This document shows, piece by piece, positions 1-10,267 of a stretch of 64,000 nucleotides of DNA. A program made the translations under genes and the position numbers. Under the pieces are notes generated by a model. The model made no database searches, was not told the origin of the DNA, and worked only from the letters and a program-made list of their open reading frames with translations. Location: assembly GCF_965229915.1 (NCBI RefSeq), contig NZ_CBDDJZ010000001.1:1240001-1304000 (forward strand), given 5' to 3'. Within the stretch, counting starts at the first letter, position 1; each line of letters starts with the position of its first letter. This DNA is from Marinoscillum sp965229915 (GTDB lineage: Bacteria > Bacteroidota > Bacteroidia > Cytophagales > Cyclobacteriaceae).

Positions 1-3000
1 ATTCTTCTTCAACTTTTTCAATGCTTCTACTCCATTGGTGGCGGTGTAGATTTTATAGGAACTAGAAAAGTGTCCCTGCAGTAACCGAATGATCTCCTCA
101 TTATCCTCCACGAGCATGATCTCGTATTGACTATTCATTTCCCGTGGCATTCCTTCCAGTTCATTGCTGACAAGCTCGTGCTCCATGTCTAGTCGTTTGT
201 TCCCTTCTACTGACCGGATCACTTCTTGCTTTGGCTGCTGCTCCAGCGGCAGTGTAATGGTAATATAGGTACCTCGGTGCAGGTTGCTTTCCACATCAAT
301 TTTACCTCCCATAAAATCTACCAGTCCTTTTACCAGAGCCAGGCCAATACCTGATCCGGTCTGTAACTGCTTGCCTTTGTCTACCTGGTAGAATGGAGCG
401 AAGATCTTATCGATTTCCTCAGATGCCATACCATGTCCAGTATCACTGATAATCATTTTCATCAGATCCTGGCCTGGTGCGTCATCTGGGATGAACGTCA
501 CTTCCAAATCAATATGACCCTGGGCGTCTGTGTGTTTAATAGCATTGGAAATGAGATTTGTCACCACTTTTTCCATTTTATCACTATCAAAAAAGGCAAT
601 ATATGATTCATGGCTGGTGGTGAAATGGCTATCGATTCCCTTTTCCAAAAACATGGGTTTGAAGGCATTGAGTGTATCCATCAGGTAAACCACCAAATCC
701 CCCTGACTATAATTGATTTTGGCATGATCAGATTCTATTTTCCTAAATTCCATGAGCTGCTCTATTAAAAACTGCAGTCGCTTGGCATTGCGTTTGATGG
801 ATTTGTAATCGGCACTGTACTCGGTATCCTTTTTACCCAGTAGAAACTTATCGATGGAAGCAATAATGAGTGTAAGTGGTGTTTTAAACTCATGTGAAAT
901 GTTGGTAAAGAAGTTGATCTTGTGTTGGTTGATTTCGGTAATTTTCTCACGCTCCAATCGCTCAATCTGAATGGCCATCCGCTCCCTGTTTCTATAGTTA
1001 AGAAACATCCTATAGGCTAAAAACAACCCGGCAATCATCAATACATAAATCAACAAAGCCCAGTCTGACTTCCAGAATGGTGGATGAACTAAAAGGGAGA
1101 TCTCCCGTGTATCATTGGACCAAACACCGTCATTATTAGCTGCTTTCACCTTGAAGGTATATGCACCGGGAGACAGATTGGTATAAGTGGCACTCTTCTT
1201 ATTACCCACATAATTCCAGTCATCCTCAAATCCCTCGAGGTAGTAAGCATAGTTGTTGTTGCCCAGAGAGAAATAATTGATTGCGGCAAACTCAAGTGTA
1301 ATGACATTTTGCGAATAATCAAGCTCGAGGGTAGAGGTAGCATTGATTGACTGAGACAACAAGGATTCAGCACCAACAGGCACGCTCTTATTGAACAGCT
1401 TCAGGTCTGAAAAATATACCTCAGGAGCAAGAGTATTGACCATCAGGCTGTCAGGGTGGAAATAGCAAAGCCCGTTGATCGTGCCGAAATACATCGTTCC
1501 ACTTTTGTCTTTAAAGGCACTTTTAAAGTTGAACTGGTTGTTAGGCAGCCCATGTGAAATATTGAAATTGAAGAAGGTGGTGGTATTAGGATCAAACCGA
1601 CTTAGGCCTTTGTTGGTGCTAATCCAGAGCGCATTGGAACTGTCCTCCTGTATGATGCCATAGACATAGTTGTTTGGCAAACCATCCTCGATTGTGTAAT
1701 TCGAGAACAACTGGGTAGCAGGATTGAAATGCAGCAGGCCGTAATTATTGGTTCCGAACCACATGGTGCCATCCCGGTCTTCCAGAGCACTGATCACCCC
1801 AATGCTGCCACTTACTTCATCGCCCTCGGTGATGTAATGGTATTTGTTTAGTTGGTTCTGGTTGTCCAAGTAGTAAATGGAATCGAGGTTGTTGACACAG
1901 AACCAAAGACCATCATTTCTATCTTCATAGATTTCATAGACAAACTTACCGGCAAAGGTTTCTGGCATGGCCAGATCATAGGTCTGCCGCTGTTCATCAA
2001 AGAGGTTGAGCCCTGCCTGCGTACCTACCCAAAGTCTCTGACCAGCATCCCTGTGAACCGCATAGACCATGTTATTCAGGAAGTTATTTGTTCCTTCACT
2101 TTTATAAACTTCCACCCTTCCACTTTGATGGTTGTACTTATTCAAACCTCCCAGAAAAGTACCAATCCATACATCTCCATTGCTGTCTTTATAGATTTCA
2201 TGTACATTATCCACACTCAGGCCATTCTTCCCTGGCTGGTTTCTGAGGTATTTAAATACGTGCTCCTGCCGATCCCAGATTGTAATTCCCCCATCTTCGG
2301 TCCCTATCCACAGCTCCTTATCGCTTACCTGACTGATCTGACTAACAGCTTTTCCGGATAACCGTTCTTTGCCTCCATCTGCCATAATTTTGTTAAACCC
2401 TTTATCCCTCAGTCGCACCATATTCACCCCTCCGAAGTATGTGCCTACCCACATGATTCCCTCTCGACTTCTATGAATGGAGTACACTGCCTTGTCGCTT
2501 AGACCAGTCTGTGGATTGGAGAAATCCTGACTGAATCGCTCGAAAGAACGATTTACAGGATCATAAAGTAACAAACCAGATTCGGTGCCAATCCAGATTC
2601 TTCCCAGCTCATCATCGCTGAGTGATCGCACGATATTCACCTCTAGTGGATTGAGGTCATGCTGCGCAAGAGACTGGGTGAACAGGTCCTGATCTTCGTT
2701 ATAGCGGATCAAGCCGTTTTTCCTGGTACCAATCCACATTATACCCGATTGATCCTTGTAGAGACAGCTAACATTTTGCTGTAAACTGATACGCTTACCA
2801 TCTTCCATACGAACCTCTCCAAATTGCCGAATGGTTTCTCCATAGATATTGATCATTCGGATACTCTGTAAGGTGCTCACCCAGAATATCCCCTTGCGGT
2901 ACTCAATAAAATCCACCACATTGGCCCCACTGATCAAACAGACAAAATCATCACTGCCGACTCTCCTCACATAAAGCCCTTTGTTGGAACTTACATAAAC

Positions 3001-3408
3001 GGCACTATCATTAGATATATAAATCCGGCTGATATGGCCCATGCTGGCCCCATCAAACGTGCAGTGCTCGAATGTCTCTGATTTATGAATATACCTGGAT
3101 AGCCCCACTGGTGTACCCACATAGAGCGCCTCTAAGCCAGACTCCAATGCTGTAATGTGGTTTGAGTTAAGACTCAAGGAGTCTCCTTTGCGATGATAAT
3201 ATGTGACGATTTCCTCACTATCAAACCTGTTAAGTCCTTCGCGAGTACCAAACCACATGAAGCCCTTATGGTCCTGTTCGATGGTATAAACAGTATTGTG
3301 AGATAAGCCATCACTGGTAGTGATCTTGTGAAATTTGAGATCATTGGCTTGAGACTTTTCTAAAAGAATCAAGGCAAGGAGTGTTATGTATACCTGGCTT
3401 CTGAACAT
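1..3408 (-). CDS. HTCS hybrid two-component sensor/regulator, cut by left window edge
   Basis: Open from the ATG at 3408 to base 1 without a stop (1136 codons visible). The product starts with a short signal peptide, then about 700 residues of periplasmic propeller repeats (recurring WFGT/WIGT-type motifs), a Y_Y_Y domain, one membrane segment near residues 780-800, a HisKA box with the phospho-acceptor motif ISHEFKTPL near residue 838, a HATPase domain (SDTGHG, GSGIGLAL) and the first 40 residues of a receiver domain (IMLVEDNEE). The rest of the receiver and the expected AraC-type DNA-binding domain lie outside the window. HTCS proteins sense an oligosaccharide in the periplasm and activate their own locus; its place downstream of the xylan genes makes xylo-oligosaccharides the likely ligand (inference). 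Confidence 0.93.
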   Translation of the reverse strand, partial: MFRSQVYITLLALILLEKSQANDLKFHKITTSDGLSHNTVYTIEQDHKGFMWFGTREGLNRFDSEEIVTYYHRKGDSLSLNSNHITALESGLEALYVGTPVGLSRYIHKSETFEHCTFDGASMGHISRIYISNDSAVYVSSNKGLYVRRVGSDDFVCLISGANVVDFIEYRKGIFWVSTLQSIRMINIYGETIRQFGEVRMEDGKRISLQQNVSCLYKDQSGIMWIGTRKNGLIRYNEDQDLFTQSLAQHDLNPLEVNIVRSLSDDELGRIWIGTESGLLLYDPVNRSFERFSQDFSNPQTGLSDKAVYSIHRSREGIMWVGTYFGGVNMVRLRDKGFNKIMADGGKERLSGKAVSQISQVSDKELWIGTEDGGITIWDRQEHVFKYLRNQPGKNGLSVDNVHEIYKDSNGDVWIGTFLGGLNKYNHQSGRVEVYKSEGTNNFLNNMVYAVHRDAGQRLWVGTQAGLNLFDEQRQTYDLAMPETFAGKFVYEIYEDRNDGLWFCVNNLDSIYYLDNQNQLNKYHYITEGDEVSGSIGVISALEDRDGTMWFGTNNYGLLHFNPATQLFSNYTIEDGLPNNYVYGIIQEDSSNALWISTNKGLSRFDPNTTTFFNFNISHGLPNNQFNFKSAFKDKSGTMYFGTINGLCYFHPDSLMVNTLAPEVYFSDLKLFNKSVPVGAESLLSQSINATSTLELDYSQNVITLEFAAINYFSLGNNNYAYYLEGFEDDWNYVGNKKSATYTNLSPGAYTFKVKAANNDGVWSNDTREISLLVHPPFWKSDWALLIYVLMIAGLFLAYRMFLNYRNRERMAIQIERLEREKITEINQHKINFFTNISHEFKTPLTLIIASIDKFLLGKKDTEYSADYKSIKRNAKRLQFLIEQLMEFRKIESDHAKINYSQGDLVVYLMDTLNAFKPMFLEKGIDSHFTTSHESYIAFFDSDKMEKVVTNLISNAIKHTDAQGHIDLEVTFIPDDAPGQDLMKMIISDTGHGMASEEIDKIFAPFYQVDKGKQLQTGSGIGLALVKGLVDFMGGKIDVESNLHRGTYITITLPLEQQPKQEVIRSVEGNKRLDMEHELVSNELEGMPREMNSQYEIMLVEDNEEIIRLLQGHFSSSYKIYTATNGVEALKKLKKN

Positions 3409-3572
3409 TTGGGGGTTGTTGTTACTACAAAATAACCAAAGTTGTCCAAAATGGCCTTCACCATACTCTATGCAATGTTCAAATCACTAGCACTAATGTT
3501 TATATTTTGATCTTACCCCCCCTGGAATGAAGCTGAAGAAATAAAAGAATCCATGATTATTTGCTGATATAG

Positions 3573-3794
3573 GATGGGACTGGTGAATTCACCCTAAAAG
3601 ACAACTTCCTGTCTAAGGCAGAGCATATGGCTCCCGATAGTGCATACCAGACTCAAACTTTTGGGGGACAAATTGACAGCTGGTATCACTGGATGTAATT
3701 TTTCGATCATGATGCTGACGGAGATGTTGGCATGATCGCAGATGATCAAAACTTCTTTACCCCAAATTATGTGGTTAGTTCACAAAAACGATGA
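3573..3794 (+). pseudogene. Decayed fragment of an FG-GAP/VCBS-repeat-like protein
   Basis: A single plus-strand frame reads 74 codons that look like real protein, broken by one TAA about halfway. Before the stop are NDG-like text (DGTGEFTLKD) and FGGQIDSWYHWM; after it, FFDHDADGDVGMIADDQ, an Asp-rich calcium-loop-like motif typical of FG-GAP/VCBS beta-propeller proteins. There is no start codon in a plausible place, and the frame is closed by TAG just upstream and TGA at 3792. It lies between the uxuA and HTCS genes, on the opposite strand. Best read as the tail of a gene lost by deletion; a sequencing error at the TAA would not rescue a whole gene. Confidence 0.55.
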
Positions 3795-3808
3795 CGCCAG
3801 GTAATAAG

Positions 3809-5008
3809 CTATTGGATACCCAAACCGTAGCGAACACCCAATTCCAATCCAGATAGCTCAGAAAGCCCTTTCATTCGCCCAATGGTAGAATATCCGGGGT
3901 AGAATGATTGGGGTCGCCGTACATCATCGAGAAGCAAGTGTCCATGATCAGGACGCACCGGAATAGCGACATCTGATCTTCCCTCCTGCTCACGGCGCTG
4001 TTGTTCTTTGACAATAGCGGTCATTAGGGCAGCCATTGGCGCACTACCCTGCAGGTGATTAGCCTCATAGAAGCTTCCATCCTCCTGATGCTGCACACTA
4101 CGCAAATGAAGGAAATGAACCCTTGATCCAAATTCTTCGAATAACTTCACCAGATTATTGCTCTGATCAGCTCCCAACGAACCCGTACAAAAAGTAATGC
4201 CATTGGATAAAACATCCACTTCGTTCATCAAATACGATAAGTCCTCTCTGTTCTTCACCACTCTCGGCAATCCAAATATGGGTCTGGGAGGATCATCTGG
4301 GTGAATGCAGAGCTTGACACCAAGCTCTTGAGCCACAGGAGCTACTTGGGATAGGAAATGAACCAGATTTTTTCTGAGCTGATGAGCATCAATGGATTCG
4401 TAGCGTGAGAGATGCTCACGAAAAGCCTCTAAGCTTATAACATCGCGGGTGCCTGGCAATCCGGCCATCAGGGTATTTTGTAGGTTGGATAGTCCTGATT
4501 CATCAAGACCATCCAGATACTTCTTTGCTTTTCTCTGTAGTTCTTCGGAATGCTCCTGCTTTGCTCCTGCTCTTTTCAAAACATATAGATCAAATGCTAC
4601 ATAAGCAACATGATCATACCGAAGGGCACTTCTACCATCGGCAAGCTGGTAGTTTAAATCAGTTCGTGTCCAGTCTAAAACTGGCATGAAATTATAGCAT
4701 ACAGTCTTGATATCATTGGCAGACAGGTTGCTGAGTGTTTCAATGTACTTGTCAATGTACTTCTGACATTCTAAGCTATTGGTTTTGATCGCTTCGTGTA
4801 TATTGACACTTTCCACCACCGACCATTTCAGTCCGGCAGCTTCTATTTCTGTCTTTACTGATTGGATAGCCTCCGAGCTCCACACCTCACCGGTAGGCAC
4901 CTTGTGCAAAGCTGTCACCACTCCCGTCGCACCTGTTTGGCGCACATCATTTAACGTTACCCCAAAATCAGGACCGAACCACCTAAATGTCTTCTCTAAG
5001 AATTCCAT
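3809..5008 (-). CDS. uxuA: Mannonate dehydratase
   Basis: The 399-residue product is of normal family length and collinear with UxuA: N-terminal TFRWFGPDFGVTLNDVRQTGA, a central metal-site region with CIHPDDPPRPIFGLPR, and the C-terminal RPDHGHLLLDD and YPGYSTIGRMKGL motifs. It dehydrates D-mannonate to 2-keto-3-deoxygluconate in glucuronate catabolism, in the cytoplasm; no signal peptide is present. It follows the GH9 gene by 70 bases on the same strand. Beside the GH67 alpha-glucuronidase it gives the locus a route for the glucuronate side chains of xylan. The two preceding steps (uronate isomerase and fructuronate reductase) are not in the window. Confidence 0.95.
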   Translation of the reverse strand: MEFLEKTFRWFGPDFGVTLNDVRQTGATGVVTALHKVPTGEVWSSEAIQSVKTEIEAAGLKWSVVESVNIHEAIKTNSLECQKYIDKYIETLSNLSANDIKTVCYNFMPVLDWTRTDLNYQLADGRSALRYDHVAYVAFDLYVLKRAGAKQEHSEELQRKAKKYLDGLDESGLSNLQNTLMAGLPGTRDVISLEAFREHLSRYESIDAHQLRKNLVHFLSQVAPVAQELGVKLCIHPDDPPRPIFGLPRVVKNREDLSYLMNEVDVLSNGITFCTGSLGADQSNNLVKLFEEFGSRVHFLHLRSVQHQEDGSFYEANHLQGSAPMAALMTAIVKEQQRREQEGRSDVAIPVRPDHGHLLLDDVRRPQSFYPGYSTIGRMKGLSELSGLELGVRYGLGIQ

Positions 5009-5078
5009 TGTGCTAAACTAACGAAGAGTAATCAATTTACGCAACCGGTTGATCTTCAAAAAAATGCAGTCAGTAAGC

Positions 5079-6824
5079 CTATTTGGAAAATCGCTGACGG
5101 TAAATGGATTGAACTCCGGCAGTTACATATACCAGTGGTGCATTCCAATTGATGGCCACTTCATTGGTAGAATAGCTACACACTTCGTCCAGGTAGCATT
5201 TGGCTGGTAAATGAACGGGGTATTCATCCGCACCACAGTCCTGATGGATGTTTCTCGGGTTTGGGCCTCCCACTAAAAATCCAGGAATCGGCTGATCTAT
5301 ATTATCAGAGGCAGATTGCCGGTGATGTATATTCATGGGAGACACCTGACCATAGCCAGTGACAAAGCAATATCCGGTGGCATTTCTGCCAAGCACATAG
5401 TCCAGACCCGAAACTGCTGCTTCAAAATATTCCACATTTCCCAACACCCTGTAGGCATTCAGTAAAACCATACTTTGGTTCATCACCTCTGCATTGCTAC
5501 CCCAAACGAATTTATTGATGGTCACCCTGTATGGTGATTCACGCCAATCGGAAATCAAACGTTCTGCCAGGACCATCAGTTGGTCGGAGGCCTTTTTCTT
5601 TAAATGATTGTTGAGATCGCTGGATGCAAGTGAAATCAAACCTAGTGTTTCTACGGTGGCCCAATTGGGTACATTAAAATAACTGAACTCATCTATACTC
5701 TGAGCCTGGAGGTAATTCATATCCATAGTAGCCAGATACAACTCTGCACCAGCCCAGAAGAATTCATCCTGAAAATGATTGTCACCATATTCGCCTGTGT
5801 GGATAGAAGGATACTTTGGGCTGTTGGAGACTGGGTTTTTAAATTCTGCATTAGGGTGCCGCTGTGCCCAGTTCCAGGCAGCTTTGGCTCTATTTAGCAG
5901 TTGCTGTGAGTACACAGAGTCTTCTGACTTATACACCACACTAGCTTTAGCCATTACGGCTGCAAAATTAAGCGAGGCGGCAGTTCCTTTGGTCACTACA
6001 AAACGTTGAGCAGAAGCCTTGGAGGCTTCCATAAATCCTTCAAAATTGGCAGTGGTGGTTTTGTGATATACACCTCCATCCAGGGTATCCTGCATGGTTT
6101 CCATCCACTTGATGTTCCATAAGATTTCATCGAGCAAATCAGCACGTGAATTATTGCTCTCTGGGATGTTCCACTCCAGCGTGTCAAAGAGGGTTTGATA
6201 ATGTTGGTAGGAAGTTAATAAGGTATAGGTAGAAATACCCGAATTGACGATGTACTTGTTAAAGTCTCCCGCGTCATACCATCCAAATGGGGTGGAAATG
6301 GAGGTTCCGGCGGAGATAAAATCTCCTGCAGCAGACGCATGGATGAGCACGGTGGTATCTGGATGTGAAAAAGGTCTTTTGTAGACACCCGCATATTCTT
6401 CTTGTAGCTCAGTAGTAGCACGGTTAAAGTAATACGTTTTAGCCGCTGATTTGAGTAATTCTGTGTAAGGTTGTTCGCTGATGGTAAAGAGCGCTGACTT
6501 GATGTTTCCATTTTGAAGGTAATACTCACCTGTCTCAGAAAAAGCCGAAAAATCAAGAATAGAAGCGTTTTCACCCGACTGATCCCAATACTTCGCTGGT
6601 AATACTTCGCTGGTAAAGACAGTTTGGTCGTTCTTGTCTTTGAGTTCAAAGCTATCGTCTTGTGGACCAACTATGATGGCTAGCTTCTGTCCATTTGGAT
6701 AAAACCCAACCTGATTCAATCTAATATTGGGGTCTGATTGACTTGACTTATCCATAAACGCACAACTCCACATCAATAGCGTGAGCAAAGTGAAGCTTAG
6801 AAATGATCGAAGTGTTCCTGTCAT
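5079..6824 (-). CDS. GH9 endoglucanase, lipoprotein
   Basis: 581 residues. A lipoprotein signal peptide with lipobox LMWSC (Cys21) is followed by an Ig-like CelD_N domain starting RLNQVGFYPNGQK (about residues 35-120) and a GH9 (alpha/alpha)6 barrel. GH9 marks are WYDAGDFNKYIV, which carries the Asp base, the His motif MNIHHRQS, and the C-terminal NEVAINWNAPLVY, which carries the Glu acid. Predicted to hydrolyse beta-1,4-glucan, or mixed-linkage glucan or glucomannan, at the cell surface or in the periplasm. It lies after the two surface glycan-binding genes, separated by 112 bases that contain a stem-loop, so it may be a weaker tail of the SusCD operon or have its own promoter. Specificity towards xylan cannot be decided from sequence. 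Confidence 0.93.
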   Translation of the reverse strand: MTGTLRSFLSFTLLTLLMWSCAFMDKSSQSDPNIRLNQVGFYPNGQKLAIIVGPQDDSFELKDKNDQTVFTSEVLPAKYWDQSGENASILDFSAFSETGEYYLQNGNIKSALFTISEQPYTELLKSAAKTYYFNRATTELQEEYAGVYKRPFSHPDTTVLIHASAAGDFISAGTSISTPFGWYDAGDFNKYIVNSGISTYTLLTSYQHYQTLFDTLEWNIPESNNSRADLLDEILWNIKWMETMQDTLDGGVYHKTTTANFEGFMEASKASAQRFVVTKGTAASLNFAAVMAKASVVYKSEDSVYSQQLLNRAKAAWNWAQRHPNAEFKNPVSNSPKYPSIHTGEYGDNHFQDEFFWAGAELYLATMDMNYLQAQSIDEFSYFNVPNWATVETLGLISLASSDLNNHLKKKASDQLMVLAERLISDWRESPYRVTINKFVWGSNAEVMNQSMVLLNAYRVLGNVEYFEAAVSGLDYVLGRNATGYCFVTGYGQVSPMNIHHRQSASDNIDQPIPGFLVGGPNPRNIHQDCGADEYPVHLPAKCYLDEVCSYSTNEVAINWNAPLVYVTAGVQSIYRQRFSK

Positions 6825-6892
6825 ACCAAATGAGTTACGATCAGTTAGAGGTACTTATCTGATTGAGAAAAAATACTTGAATGGTTTAAATG

Positions 6893-6918
6893 ATGGGCCG
6901 ATCTGATGATCGACCCAT
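6893..6918 (-). terminator. Stem-loop between the glycan-binding gene and the GH9 gene
   Basis: Arms at 6893-6903 and 6908-6918 pair over 11 bases with one mismatch around a TGAT loop. On the minus strand it follows the stop of the upstream gene by about 20 bases. The T stretch after it is weak (CATCATTT), so it may be a leaky terminator or an mRNA-processing or stability stem that lowers GH9 expression relative to SusCD. Confidence 0.4.
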
Positions 6919-6936
6919 CTATTTAGAGATGATGAA

Positions 6937-8985
6937 CTATTTCAATCCTATATGGTCTATGAAGATTGTTCCGGCCCAGTCGGTATCCTGAAACTGCAAC
7001 TCAAAGATACTAGCTGGACTTCCCAGCTCTGAAAGAGGCACTTCAAAATCAACCCAACCATTGGCTTTCATCGACACCTGCACAGAAGAGGCTGTACCTC
7101 CTTCTGTTGGTATGAGGTTCACCTGAATGTTGGTACCATCTGTGATGTCTGCACCATAGATAGAGAATGCAAGGTGAGTCATGCCAGAAGTAGACAATGG
7201 AGAATTGCCCCATGCTCCAAACTGAGCCGCTCCGCCCCAGCCCCCGACATAGGTGGCCTTAATGGCTGCACTTCCGCCACGTGGATTTTCTTCGTTGGCA
7301 AAGTCTGTGGTGGATCCACCCCAGCCTCCACCTCCGCCAAATGGCGCAGAGATAGCGTCCTGATAAATAAACGTGACAATGTCAGGTAGTAGTCCAAGTG
7401 GCTCTTCTACCGTCAAACCTATTTCATCTACATACAGCGTGGTATTATTCGTTGCGGCATCTGAGTTATTGTTTTTGATGCGCAGTTCACCGACATTATC
7501 AGCACTAGCCAGATCTGCCAGAGGTACCACTACTTGGTGCCACTTATCACCGACAAAATGTGCAGGGTAATAATCTGCGTTACCATCTATTTGTACAATC
7601 ACATCAGACTCCTCTCCTTCCACATACACATAGAAGACCAGGTAATTATAGCCGTTAAAGACCCCAGCATTACCTCCTCCATTGTATATCTGCATGGCAC
7701 CATAGGCATCATTAAACACCGTTTTGATGGCCAGATCACCATTGGCAGGATTTTCTCCATTGTTGTAATCCTGGCTCACGTGACCCCAGCCTCCCCAGGC
7801 TTGCCATCCATTTTGCAATCCATCGCTGTAGATGTAATAATCCAAAGTCGGGAACCCACCTGATGGAGGTAGCTTGAGTAGTGCACCTTCCAGCGGAGCC
7901 TCATACCCGTGTACTGTTACATAGCCAATTGCTCCTTGAGTAGCGGATTCTGGAATGTTGAACGATATCTCTGTAGCTGTATGTGTGAGGAATGAAGTAA
8001 CAGAGCCTGCTCCTGGTAAGACGATTTCTGATACCAGATCCAAATCTTCACCAGCAATGACCATCACATCCTCACCTGGCTTAGCAGGAGAAGGTGTTAC
8101 TGAAGTCGCTTTTGGCAAAATAATAGTTAGCTCCTCGGCCGTCACTACATCCACAGGCGAAGCTTGCTTCAAAGTGATCGTTCCTTTTACTGCATCAGCA
8201 GGTACCGTCACTACAATAGCTGTAGCTGACTGACTTTTGAACTGTCCCTTGGCTATGGATATCCCATCCGCCAAAATCACCTCTGTTACCAGATCAAGAT
8301 CTGTTCCATTGATGGTAAGATCTCCTGTATGTCTGATCGATGCAGGGCTCAAGGAAGTAACAGCAGGGAGAGTCACCTCCACCTGATTCTCTGTAGCGAA
8401 AGTCATCGGCTCAGTTCCTCCTGAAGCGAAAGTTAGGAAACCACTTTGCGCTTCCATTGGGACGGTAACCACCAGCTCAGTAAGTGACTGACTCACGAAA
8501 TCATCTTTCATTACTACCTGATCTGCAGCAAACGTAACCTGCTCAATCCAGTTTAGCTTCTGCCCAGTAATGGTCACATTCGTACCCGGTTTGGCTTTAG
8601 CTGTCACACTCTCGAGTATCACAGGCACTTCAAAGTTCAACATGGTTTTCGTCTGAATGGAGTCTCCAGCACTCGTCTTCAGCAACACATAACCAGCCTC
8701 TGCCGCATCGGGAACATTGAGTTTGATTTGGCTGCTGTTTTGTGATGTGAATCCATCCTGACCGATCTCAACGGAAGGACGAAATACGATGGAAGTAATC
8801 TTGTCAAGGTTGGTCCCAATAAAAATCACTTCTTCTCCATGCTTAACCCCTGCAGGACCAAAACTGAGCAACTCAATCTCCGAGGTGCCCATGTCATCCT
8901 CCTCACAAGCAGTGGTAAAGGTCAGCGCCAGCAGCACCATAAGTACTGCCAGGCTTCTAAATGTATGTTTGATATAAATATTCAT
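6937..8985 (-). CDS. Surface glycan-binding lipoprotein with IPT/TIG repeats and two C-terminal binding modules
   Basis: 682 residues. Signal peptide with lipobox TTAC (Cys27), then EEDDMGT, an acidic tail typical of surface-exposed Bacteroidota lipoproteins. Four IPT/TIG Ig-like repeats follow (about residues 38-365), each with a GxxVxIxGxxLDxVxxV pattern. After a short linker come two similar beta-sandwich modules (about 375-530 and 535-682), rich in Trp and Gly (GWQAWGGWGHV; GGGGGWGGS) and each ending in a YVDEIGL/FIDHIGL strand. The layout is SusE/F-position surface glycan-binding protein, presenting xylan to SusCD. It lies 12 bases after the other binding-protein gene in the same operon. 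The ligand is inferred from context only. Confidence 0.85.
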   Translation of the reverse strand: MNIYIKHTFRSLAVLMVLLALTFTTACEEDDMGTSEIELLSFGPAGVKHGEEVIFIGTNLDKITSIVFRPSVEIGQDGFTSQNSSQIKLNVPDAAEAGYVLLKTSAGDSIQTKTMLNFEVPVILESVTAKAKPGTNVTITGQKLNWIEQVTFAADQVVMKDDFVSQSLTELVVTVPMEAQSGFLTFASGGTEPMTFATENQVEVTLPAVTSLSPASIRHTGDLTINGTDLDLVTEVILADGISIAKGQFKSQSATAIVVTVPADAVKGTITLKQASPVDVVTAEELTIILPKATSVTPSPAKPGEDVMVIAGEDLDLVSEIVLPGAGSVTSFLTHTATEISFNIPESATQGAIGYVTVHGYEAPLEGALLKLPPSGGFPTLDYYIYSDGLQNGWQAWGGWGHVSQDYNNGENPANGDLAIKTVFNDAYGAMQIYNGGGNAGVFNGYNYLVFYVYVEGEESDVIVQIDGNADYYPAHFVGDKWHQVVVPLADLASADNVGELRIKNNNSDAATNNTTLYVDEIGLTVEEPLGLLPDIVTFIYQDAISAPFGGGGGWGGSTTDFANEENPRGGSAAIKATYVGGWGGAAQFGAWGNSPLSTSGMTHLAFSIYGADITDGTNIQVNLIPTEGGTASSVQVSMKANGWVDFEVPLSELGSPASIFELQFQDTDWAGTIFIDHIGLK

Positions 8986-8997
8986 TTCTCTGCTTAG

Positions 8998-10266
8998 TTA
9001 GGGTTGAACAAATCGGATGTTATCAATGTACATCTCTATGTAGTTGCCATCATTTTCAGGCGAACCGATCAACCAGGTACTTAATGAACCAGCAGCAGTT
9101 TCGATGAACTTCTGACCGCCAGTGTACTCAACAGCGTCAGGCACTTCTATGTAGTACTGAAATGCAGTCAAAGGGATAACCATGGTGATCCACTGACCAT
9201 CAGTGCTGTATTCCTCACCTTCGGCCTGCCATGGAGCCCAGATAGCACGAGCGTTGATGTCGTTGCTCCAGATCTCCTGGTTGCTTCCTGTATGATCTGG
9301 TGGAGCCAGACAGAAGTTTAAGTGCCCACCATACCAGGTATTCACTTTCACTTCAAACTTCATCACATAGTCCTGATAAGAATTTGGGTAGTATGGGTAG
9401 AAATTGTTATCACGATTCGGATCACTACCACCCCAGTATTCCATTACCTTGGTAGACTCAGATGGTGCGCCAGGTCCTTCATCACGTTCGTTGGCATTTA
9501 CATTTCCACCTACTATTAGGTAGTTTCCATTTATTGGACCATCACTGTTACCTGTCGCTCCAATTCTCCAACCATTCGGATTCTTACCATCAAAATCCAA
9601 AACGATGTTTCGAGAATCCCAAATATTAAAACTCGATGTAGCTGTACCGAAGTTGGTAGTCACCGTAACTGGTCCTTCTATAGCACCTTCAGGTACATCC
9701 ACTTCCAGAGTATTCTGATCGACCACTGTAGCCTCCGCTTGAACCCCGCCGGCAAAATCCACCGTAACAGGCACTACATCAAAGAAATAGTCTCCATTCA
9801 AAACCAGCTTCTCACCATCCTGTGGCCACTCGTTGCGAGCACTGAATACCTCAGGTGCTGGAATCGTCACCACAAATGGATAGGCAAGTGTATCTGCGTT
9901 CTTGTCCACCAAATACAATTGATCTGTAACTTGAAGTGGTGCTACACTTGGCACTGAAACTATAATGGTGTTATTAGTCACCCATGAAGGAGTAACAGTG
10001 GCCTGACGGTCATTGAACCATACCTGGCGTGTTCCTCCAAGGTTTTCTCCCATGATCACCACTCCCGCACCTAACTCGGCACGTACCAGCAGTGAGTCAC
10101 TCTGCTCCGGATTAGTCACTCGGATGTAACTGATCGAAGGAGCTCCATTCGGCTCTTCCAATGGCACTCCGTCATCTTCTTCACACGATGTGAGCACGAA
10201 TGCAACAGCGGCCAACAGCATGAGAACCGTATTGTAGATTATTTTATGTCTATTCATGTCTTTCAA
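8998..10266 (-). CDS. Surface glycan-binding lipoprotein, SGBP-B type
   Basis: 422 residues. The lipobox LTSC is followed by EEDDG, a surface-export-like acidic signal. Two IPT/TIG-like domains follow (about residues 42-215; GVVIMGENLGG, LVLNGDYFFDV). The C-terminal half, from FDGKNPNGWRIG to YIDNIRFVQP, resembles the xylan- or xyloglucan-binding domain of SGBP-B proteins and is rich in exposed aromatics (WYGGHLNF, IWAPWQAEGEE). The start lies 1 base past the SusD stop, so it is surely co-transcribed with susCD. Role: captures xylan chains at the outer membrane. Glycan specificity is inferred from the neighbouring xylanases. Confidence 0.9.
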   Translation of the reverse strand: MKDMNRHKIIYNTVLMLLAAVAFVLTSCEEDDGVPLEEPNGAPSISYIRVTNPEQSDSLLVRAELGAGVVIMGENLGGTRQVWFNDRQATVTPSWVTNNTIIVSVPSVAPLQVTDQLYLVDKNADTLAYPFVVTIPAPEVFSARNEWPQDGEKLVLNGDYFFDVVPVTVDFAGGVQAEATVVDQNTLEVDVPEGAIEGPVTVTTNFGTATSSFNIWDSRNIVLDFDGKNPNGWRIGATGNSDGPINGNYLIVGGNVNANERDEGPGAPSESTKVMEYWGGSDPNRDNNFYPYYPNSYQDYVMKFEVKVNTWYGGHLNFCLAPPDHTGSNQEIWSNDINARAIWAPWQAEGEEYSTDGQWITMVIPLTAFQYYIEVPDAVEYTGGQKFIETAAGSLSTWLIGSPENDGNYIEMYIDNIRFVQP

Positions 10267-10267
10267 A

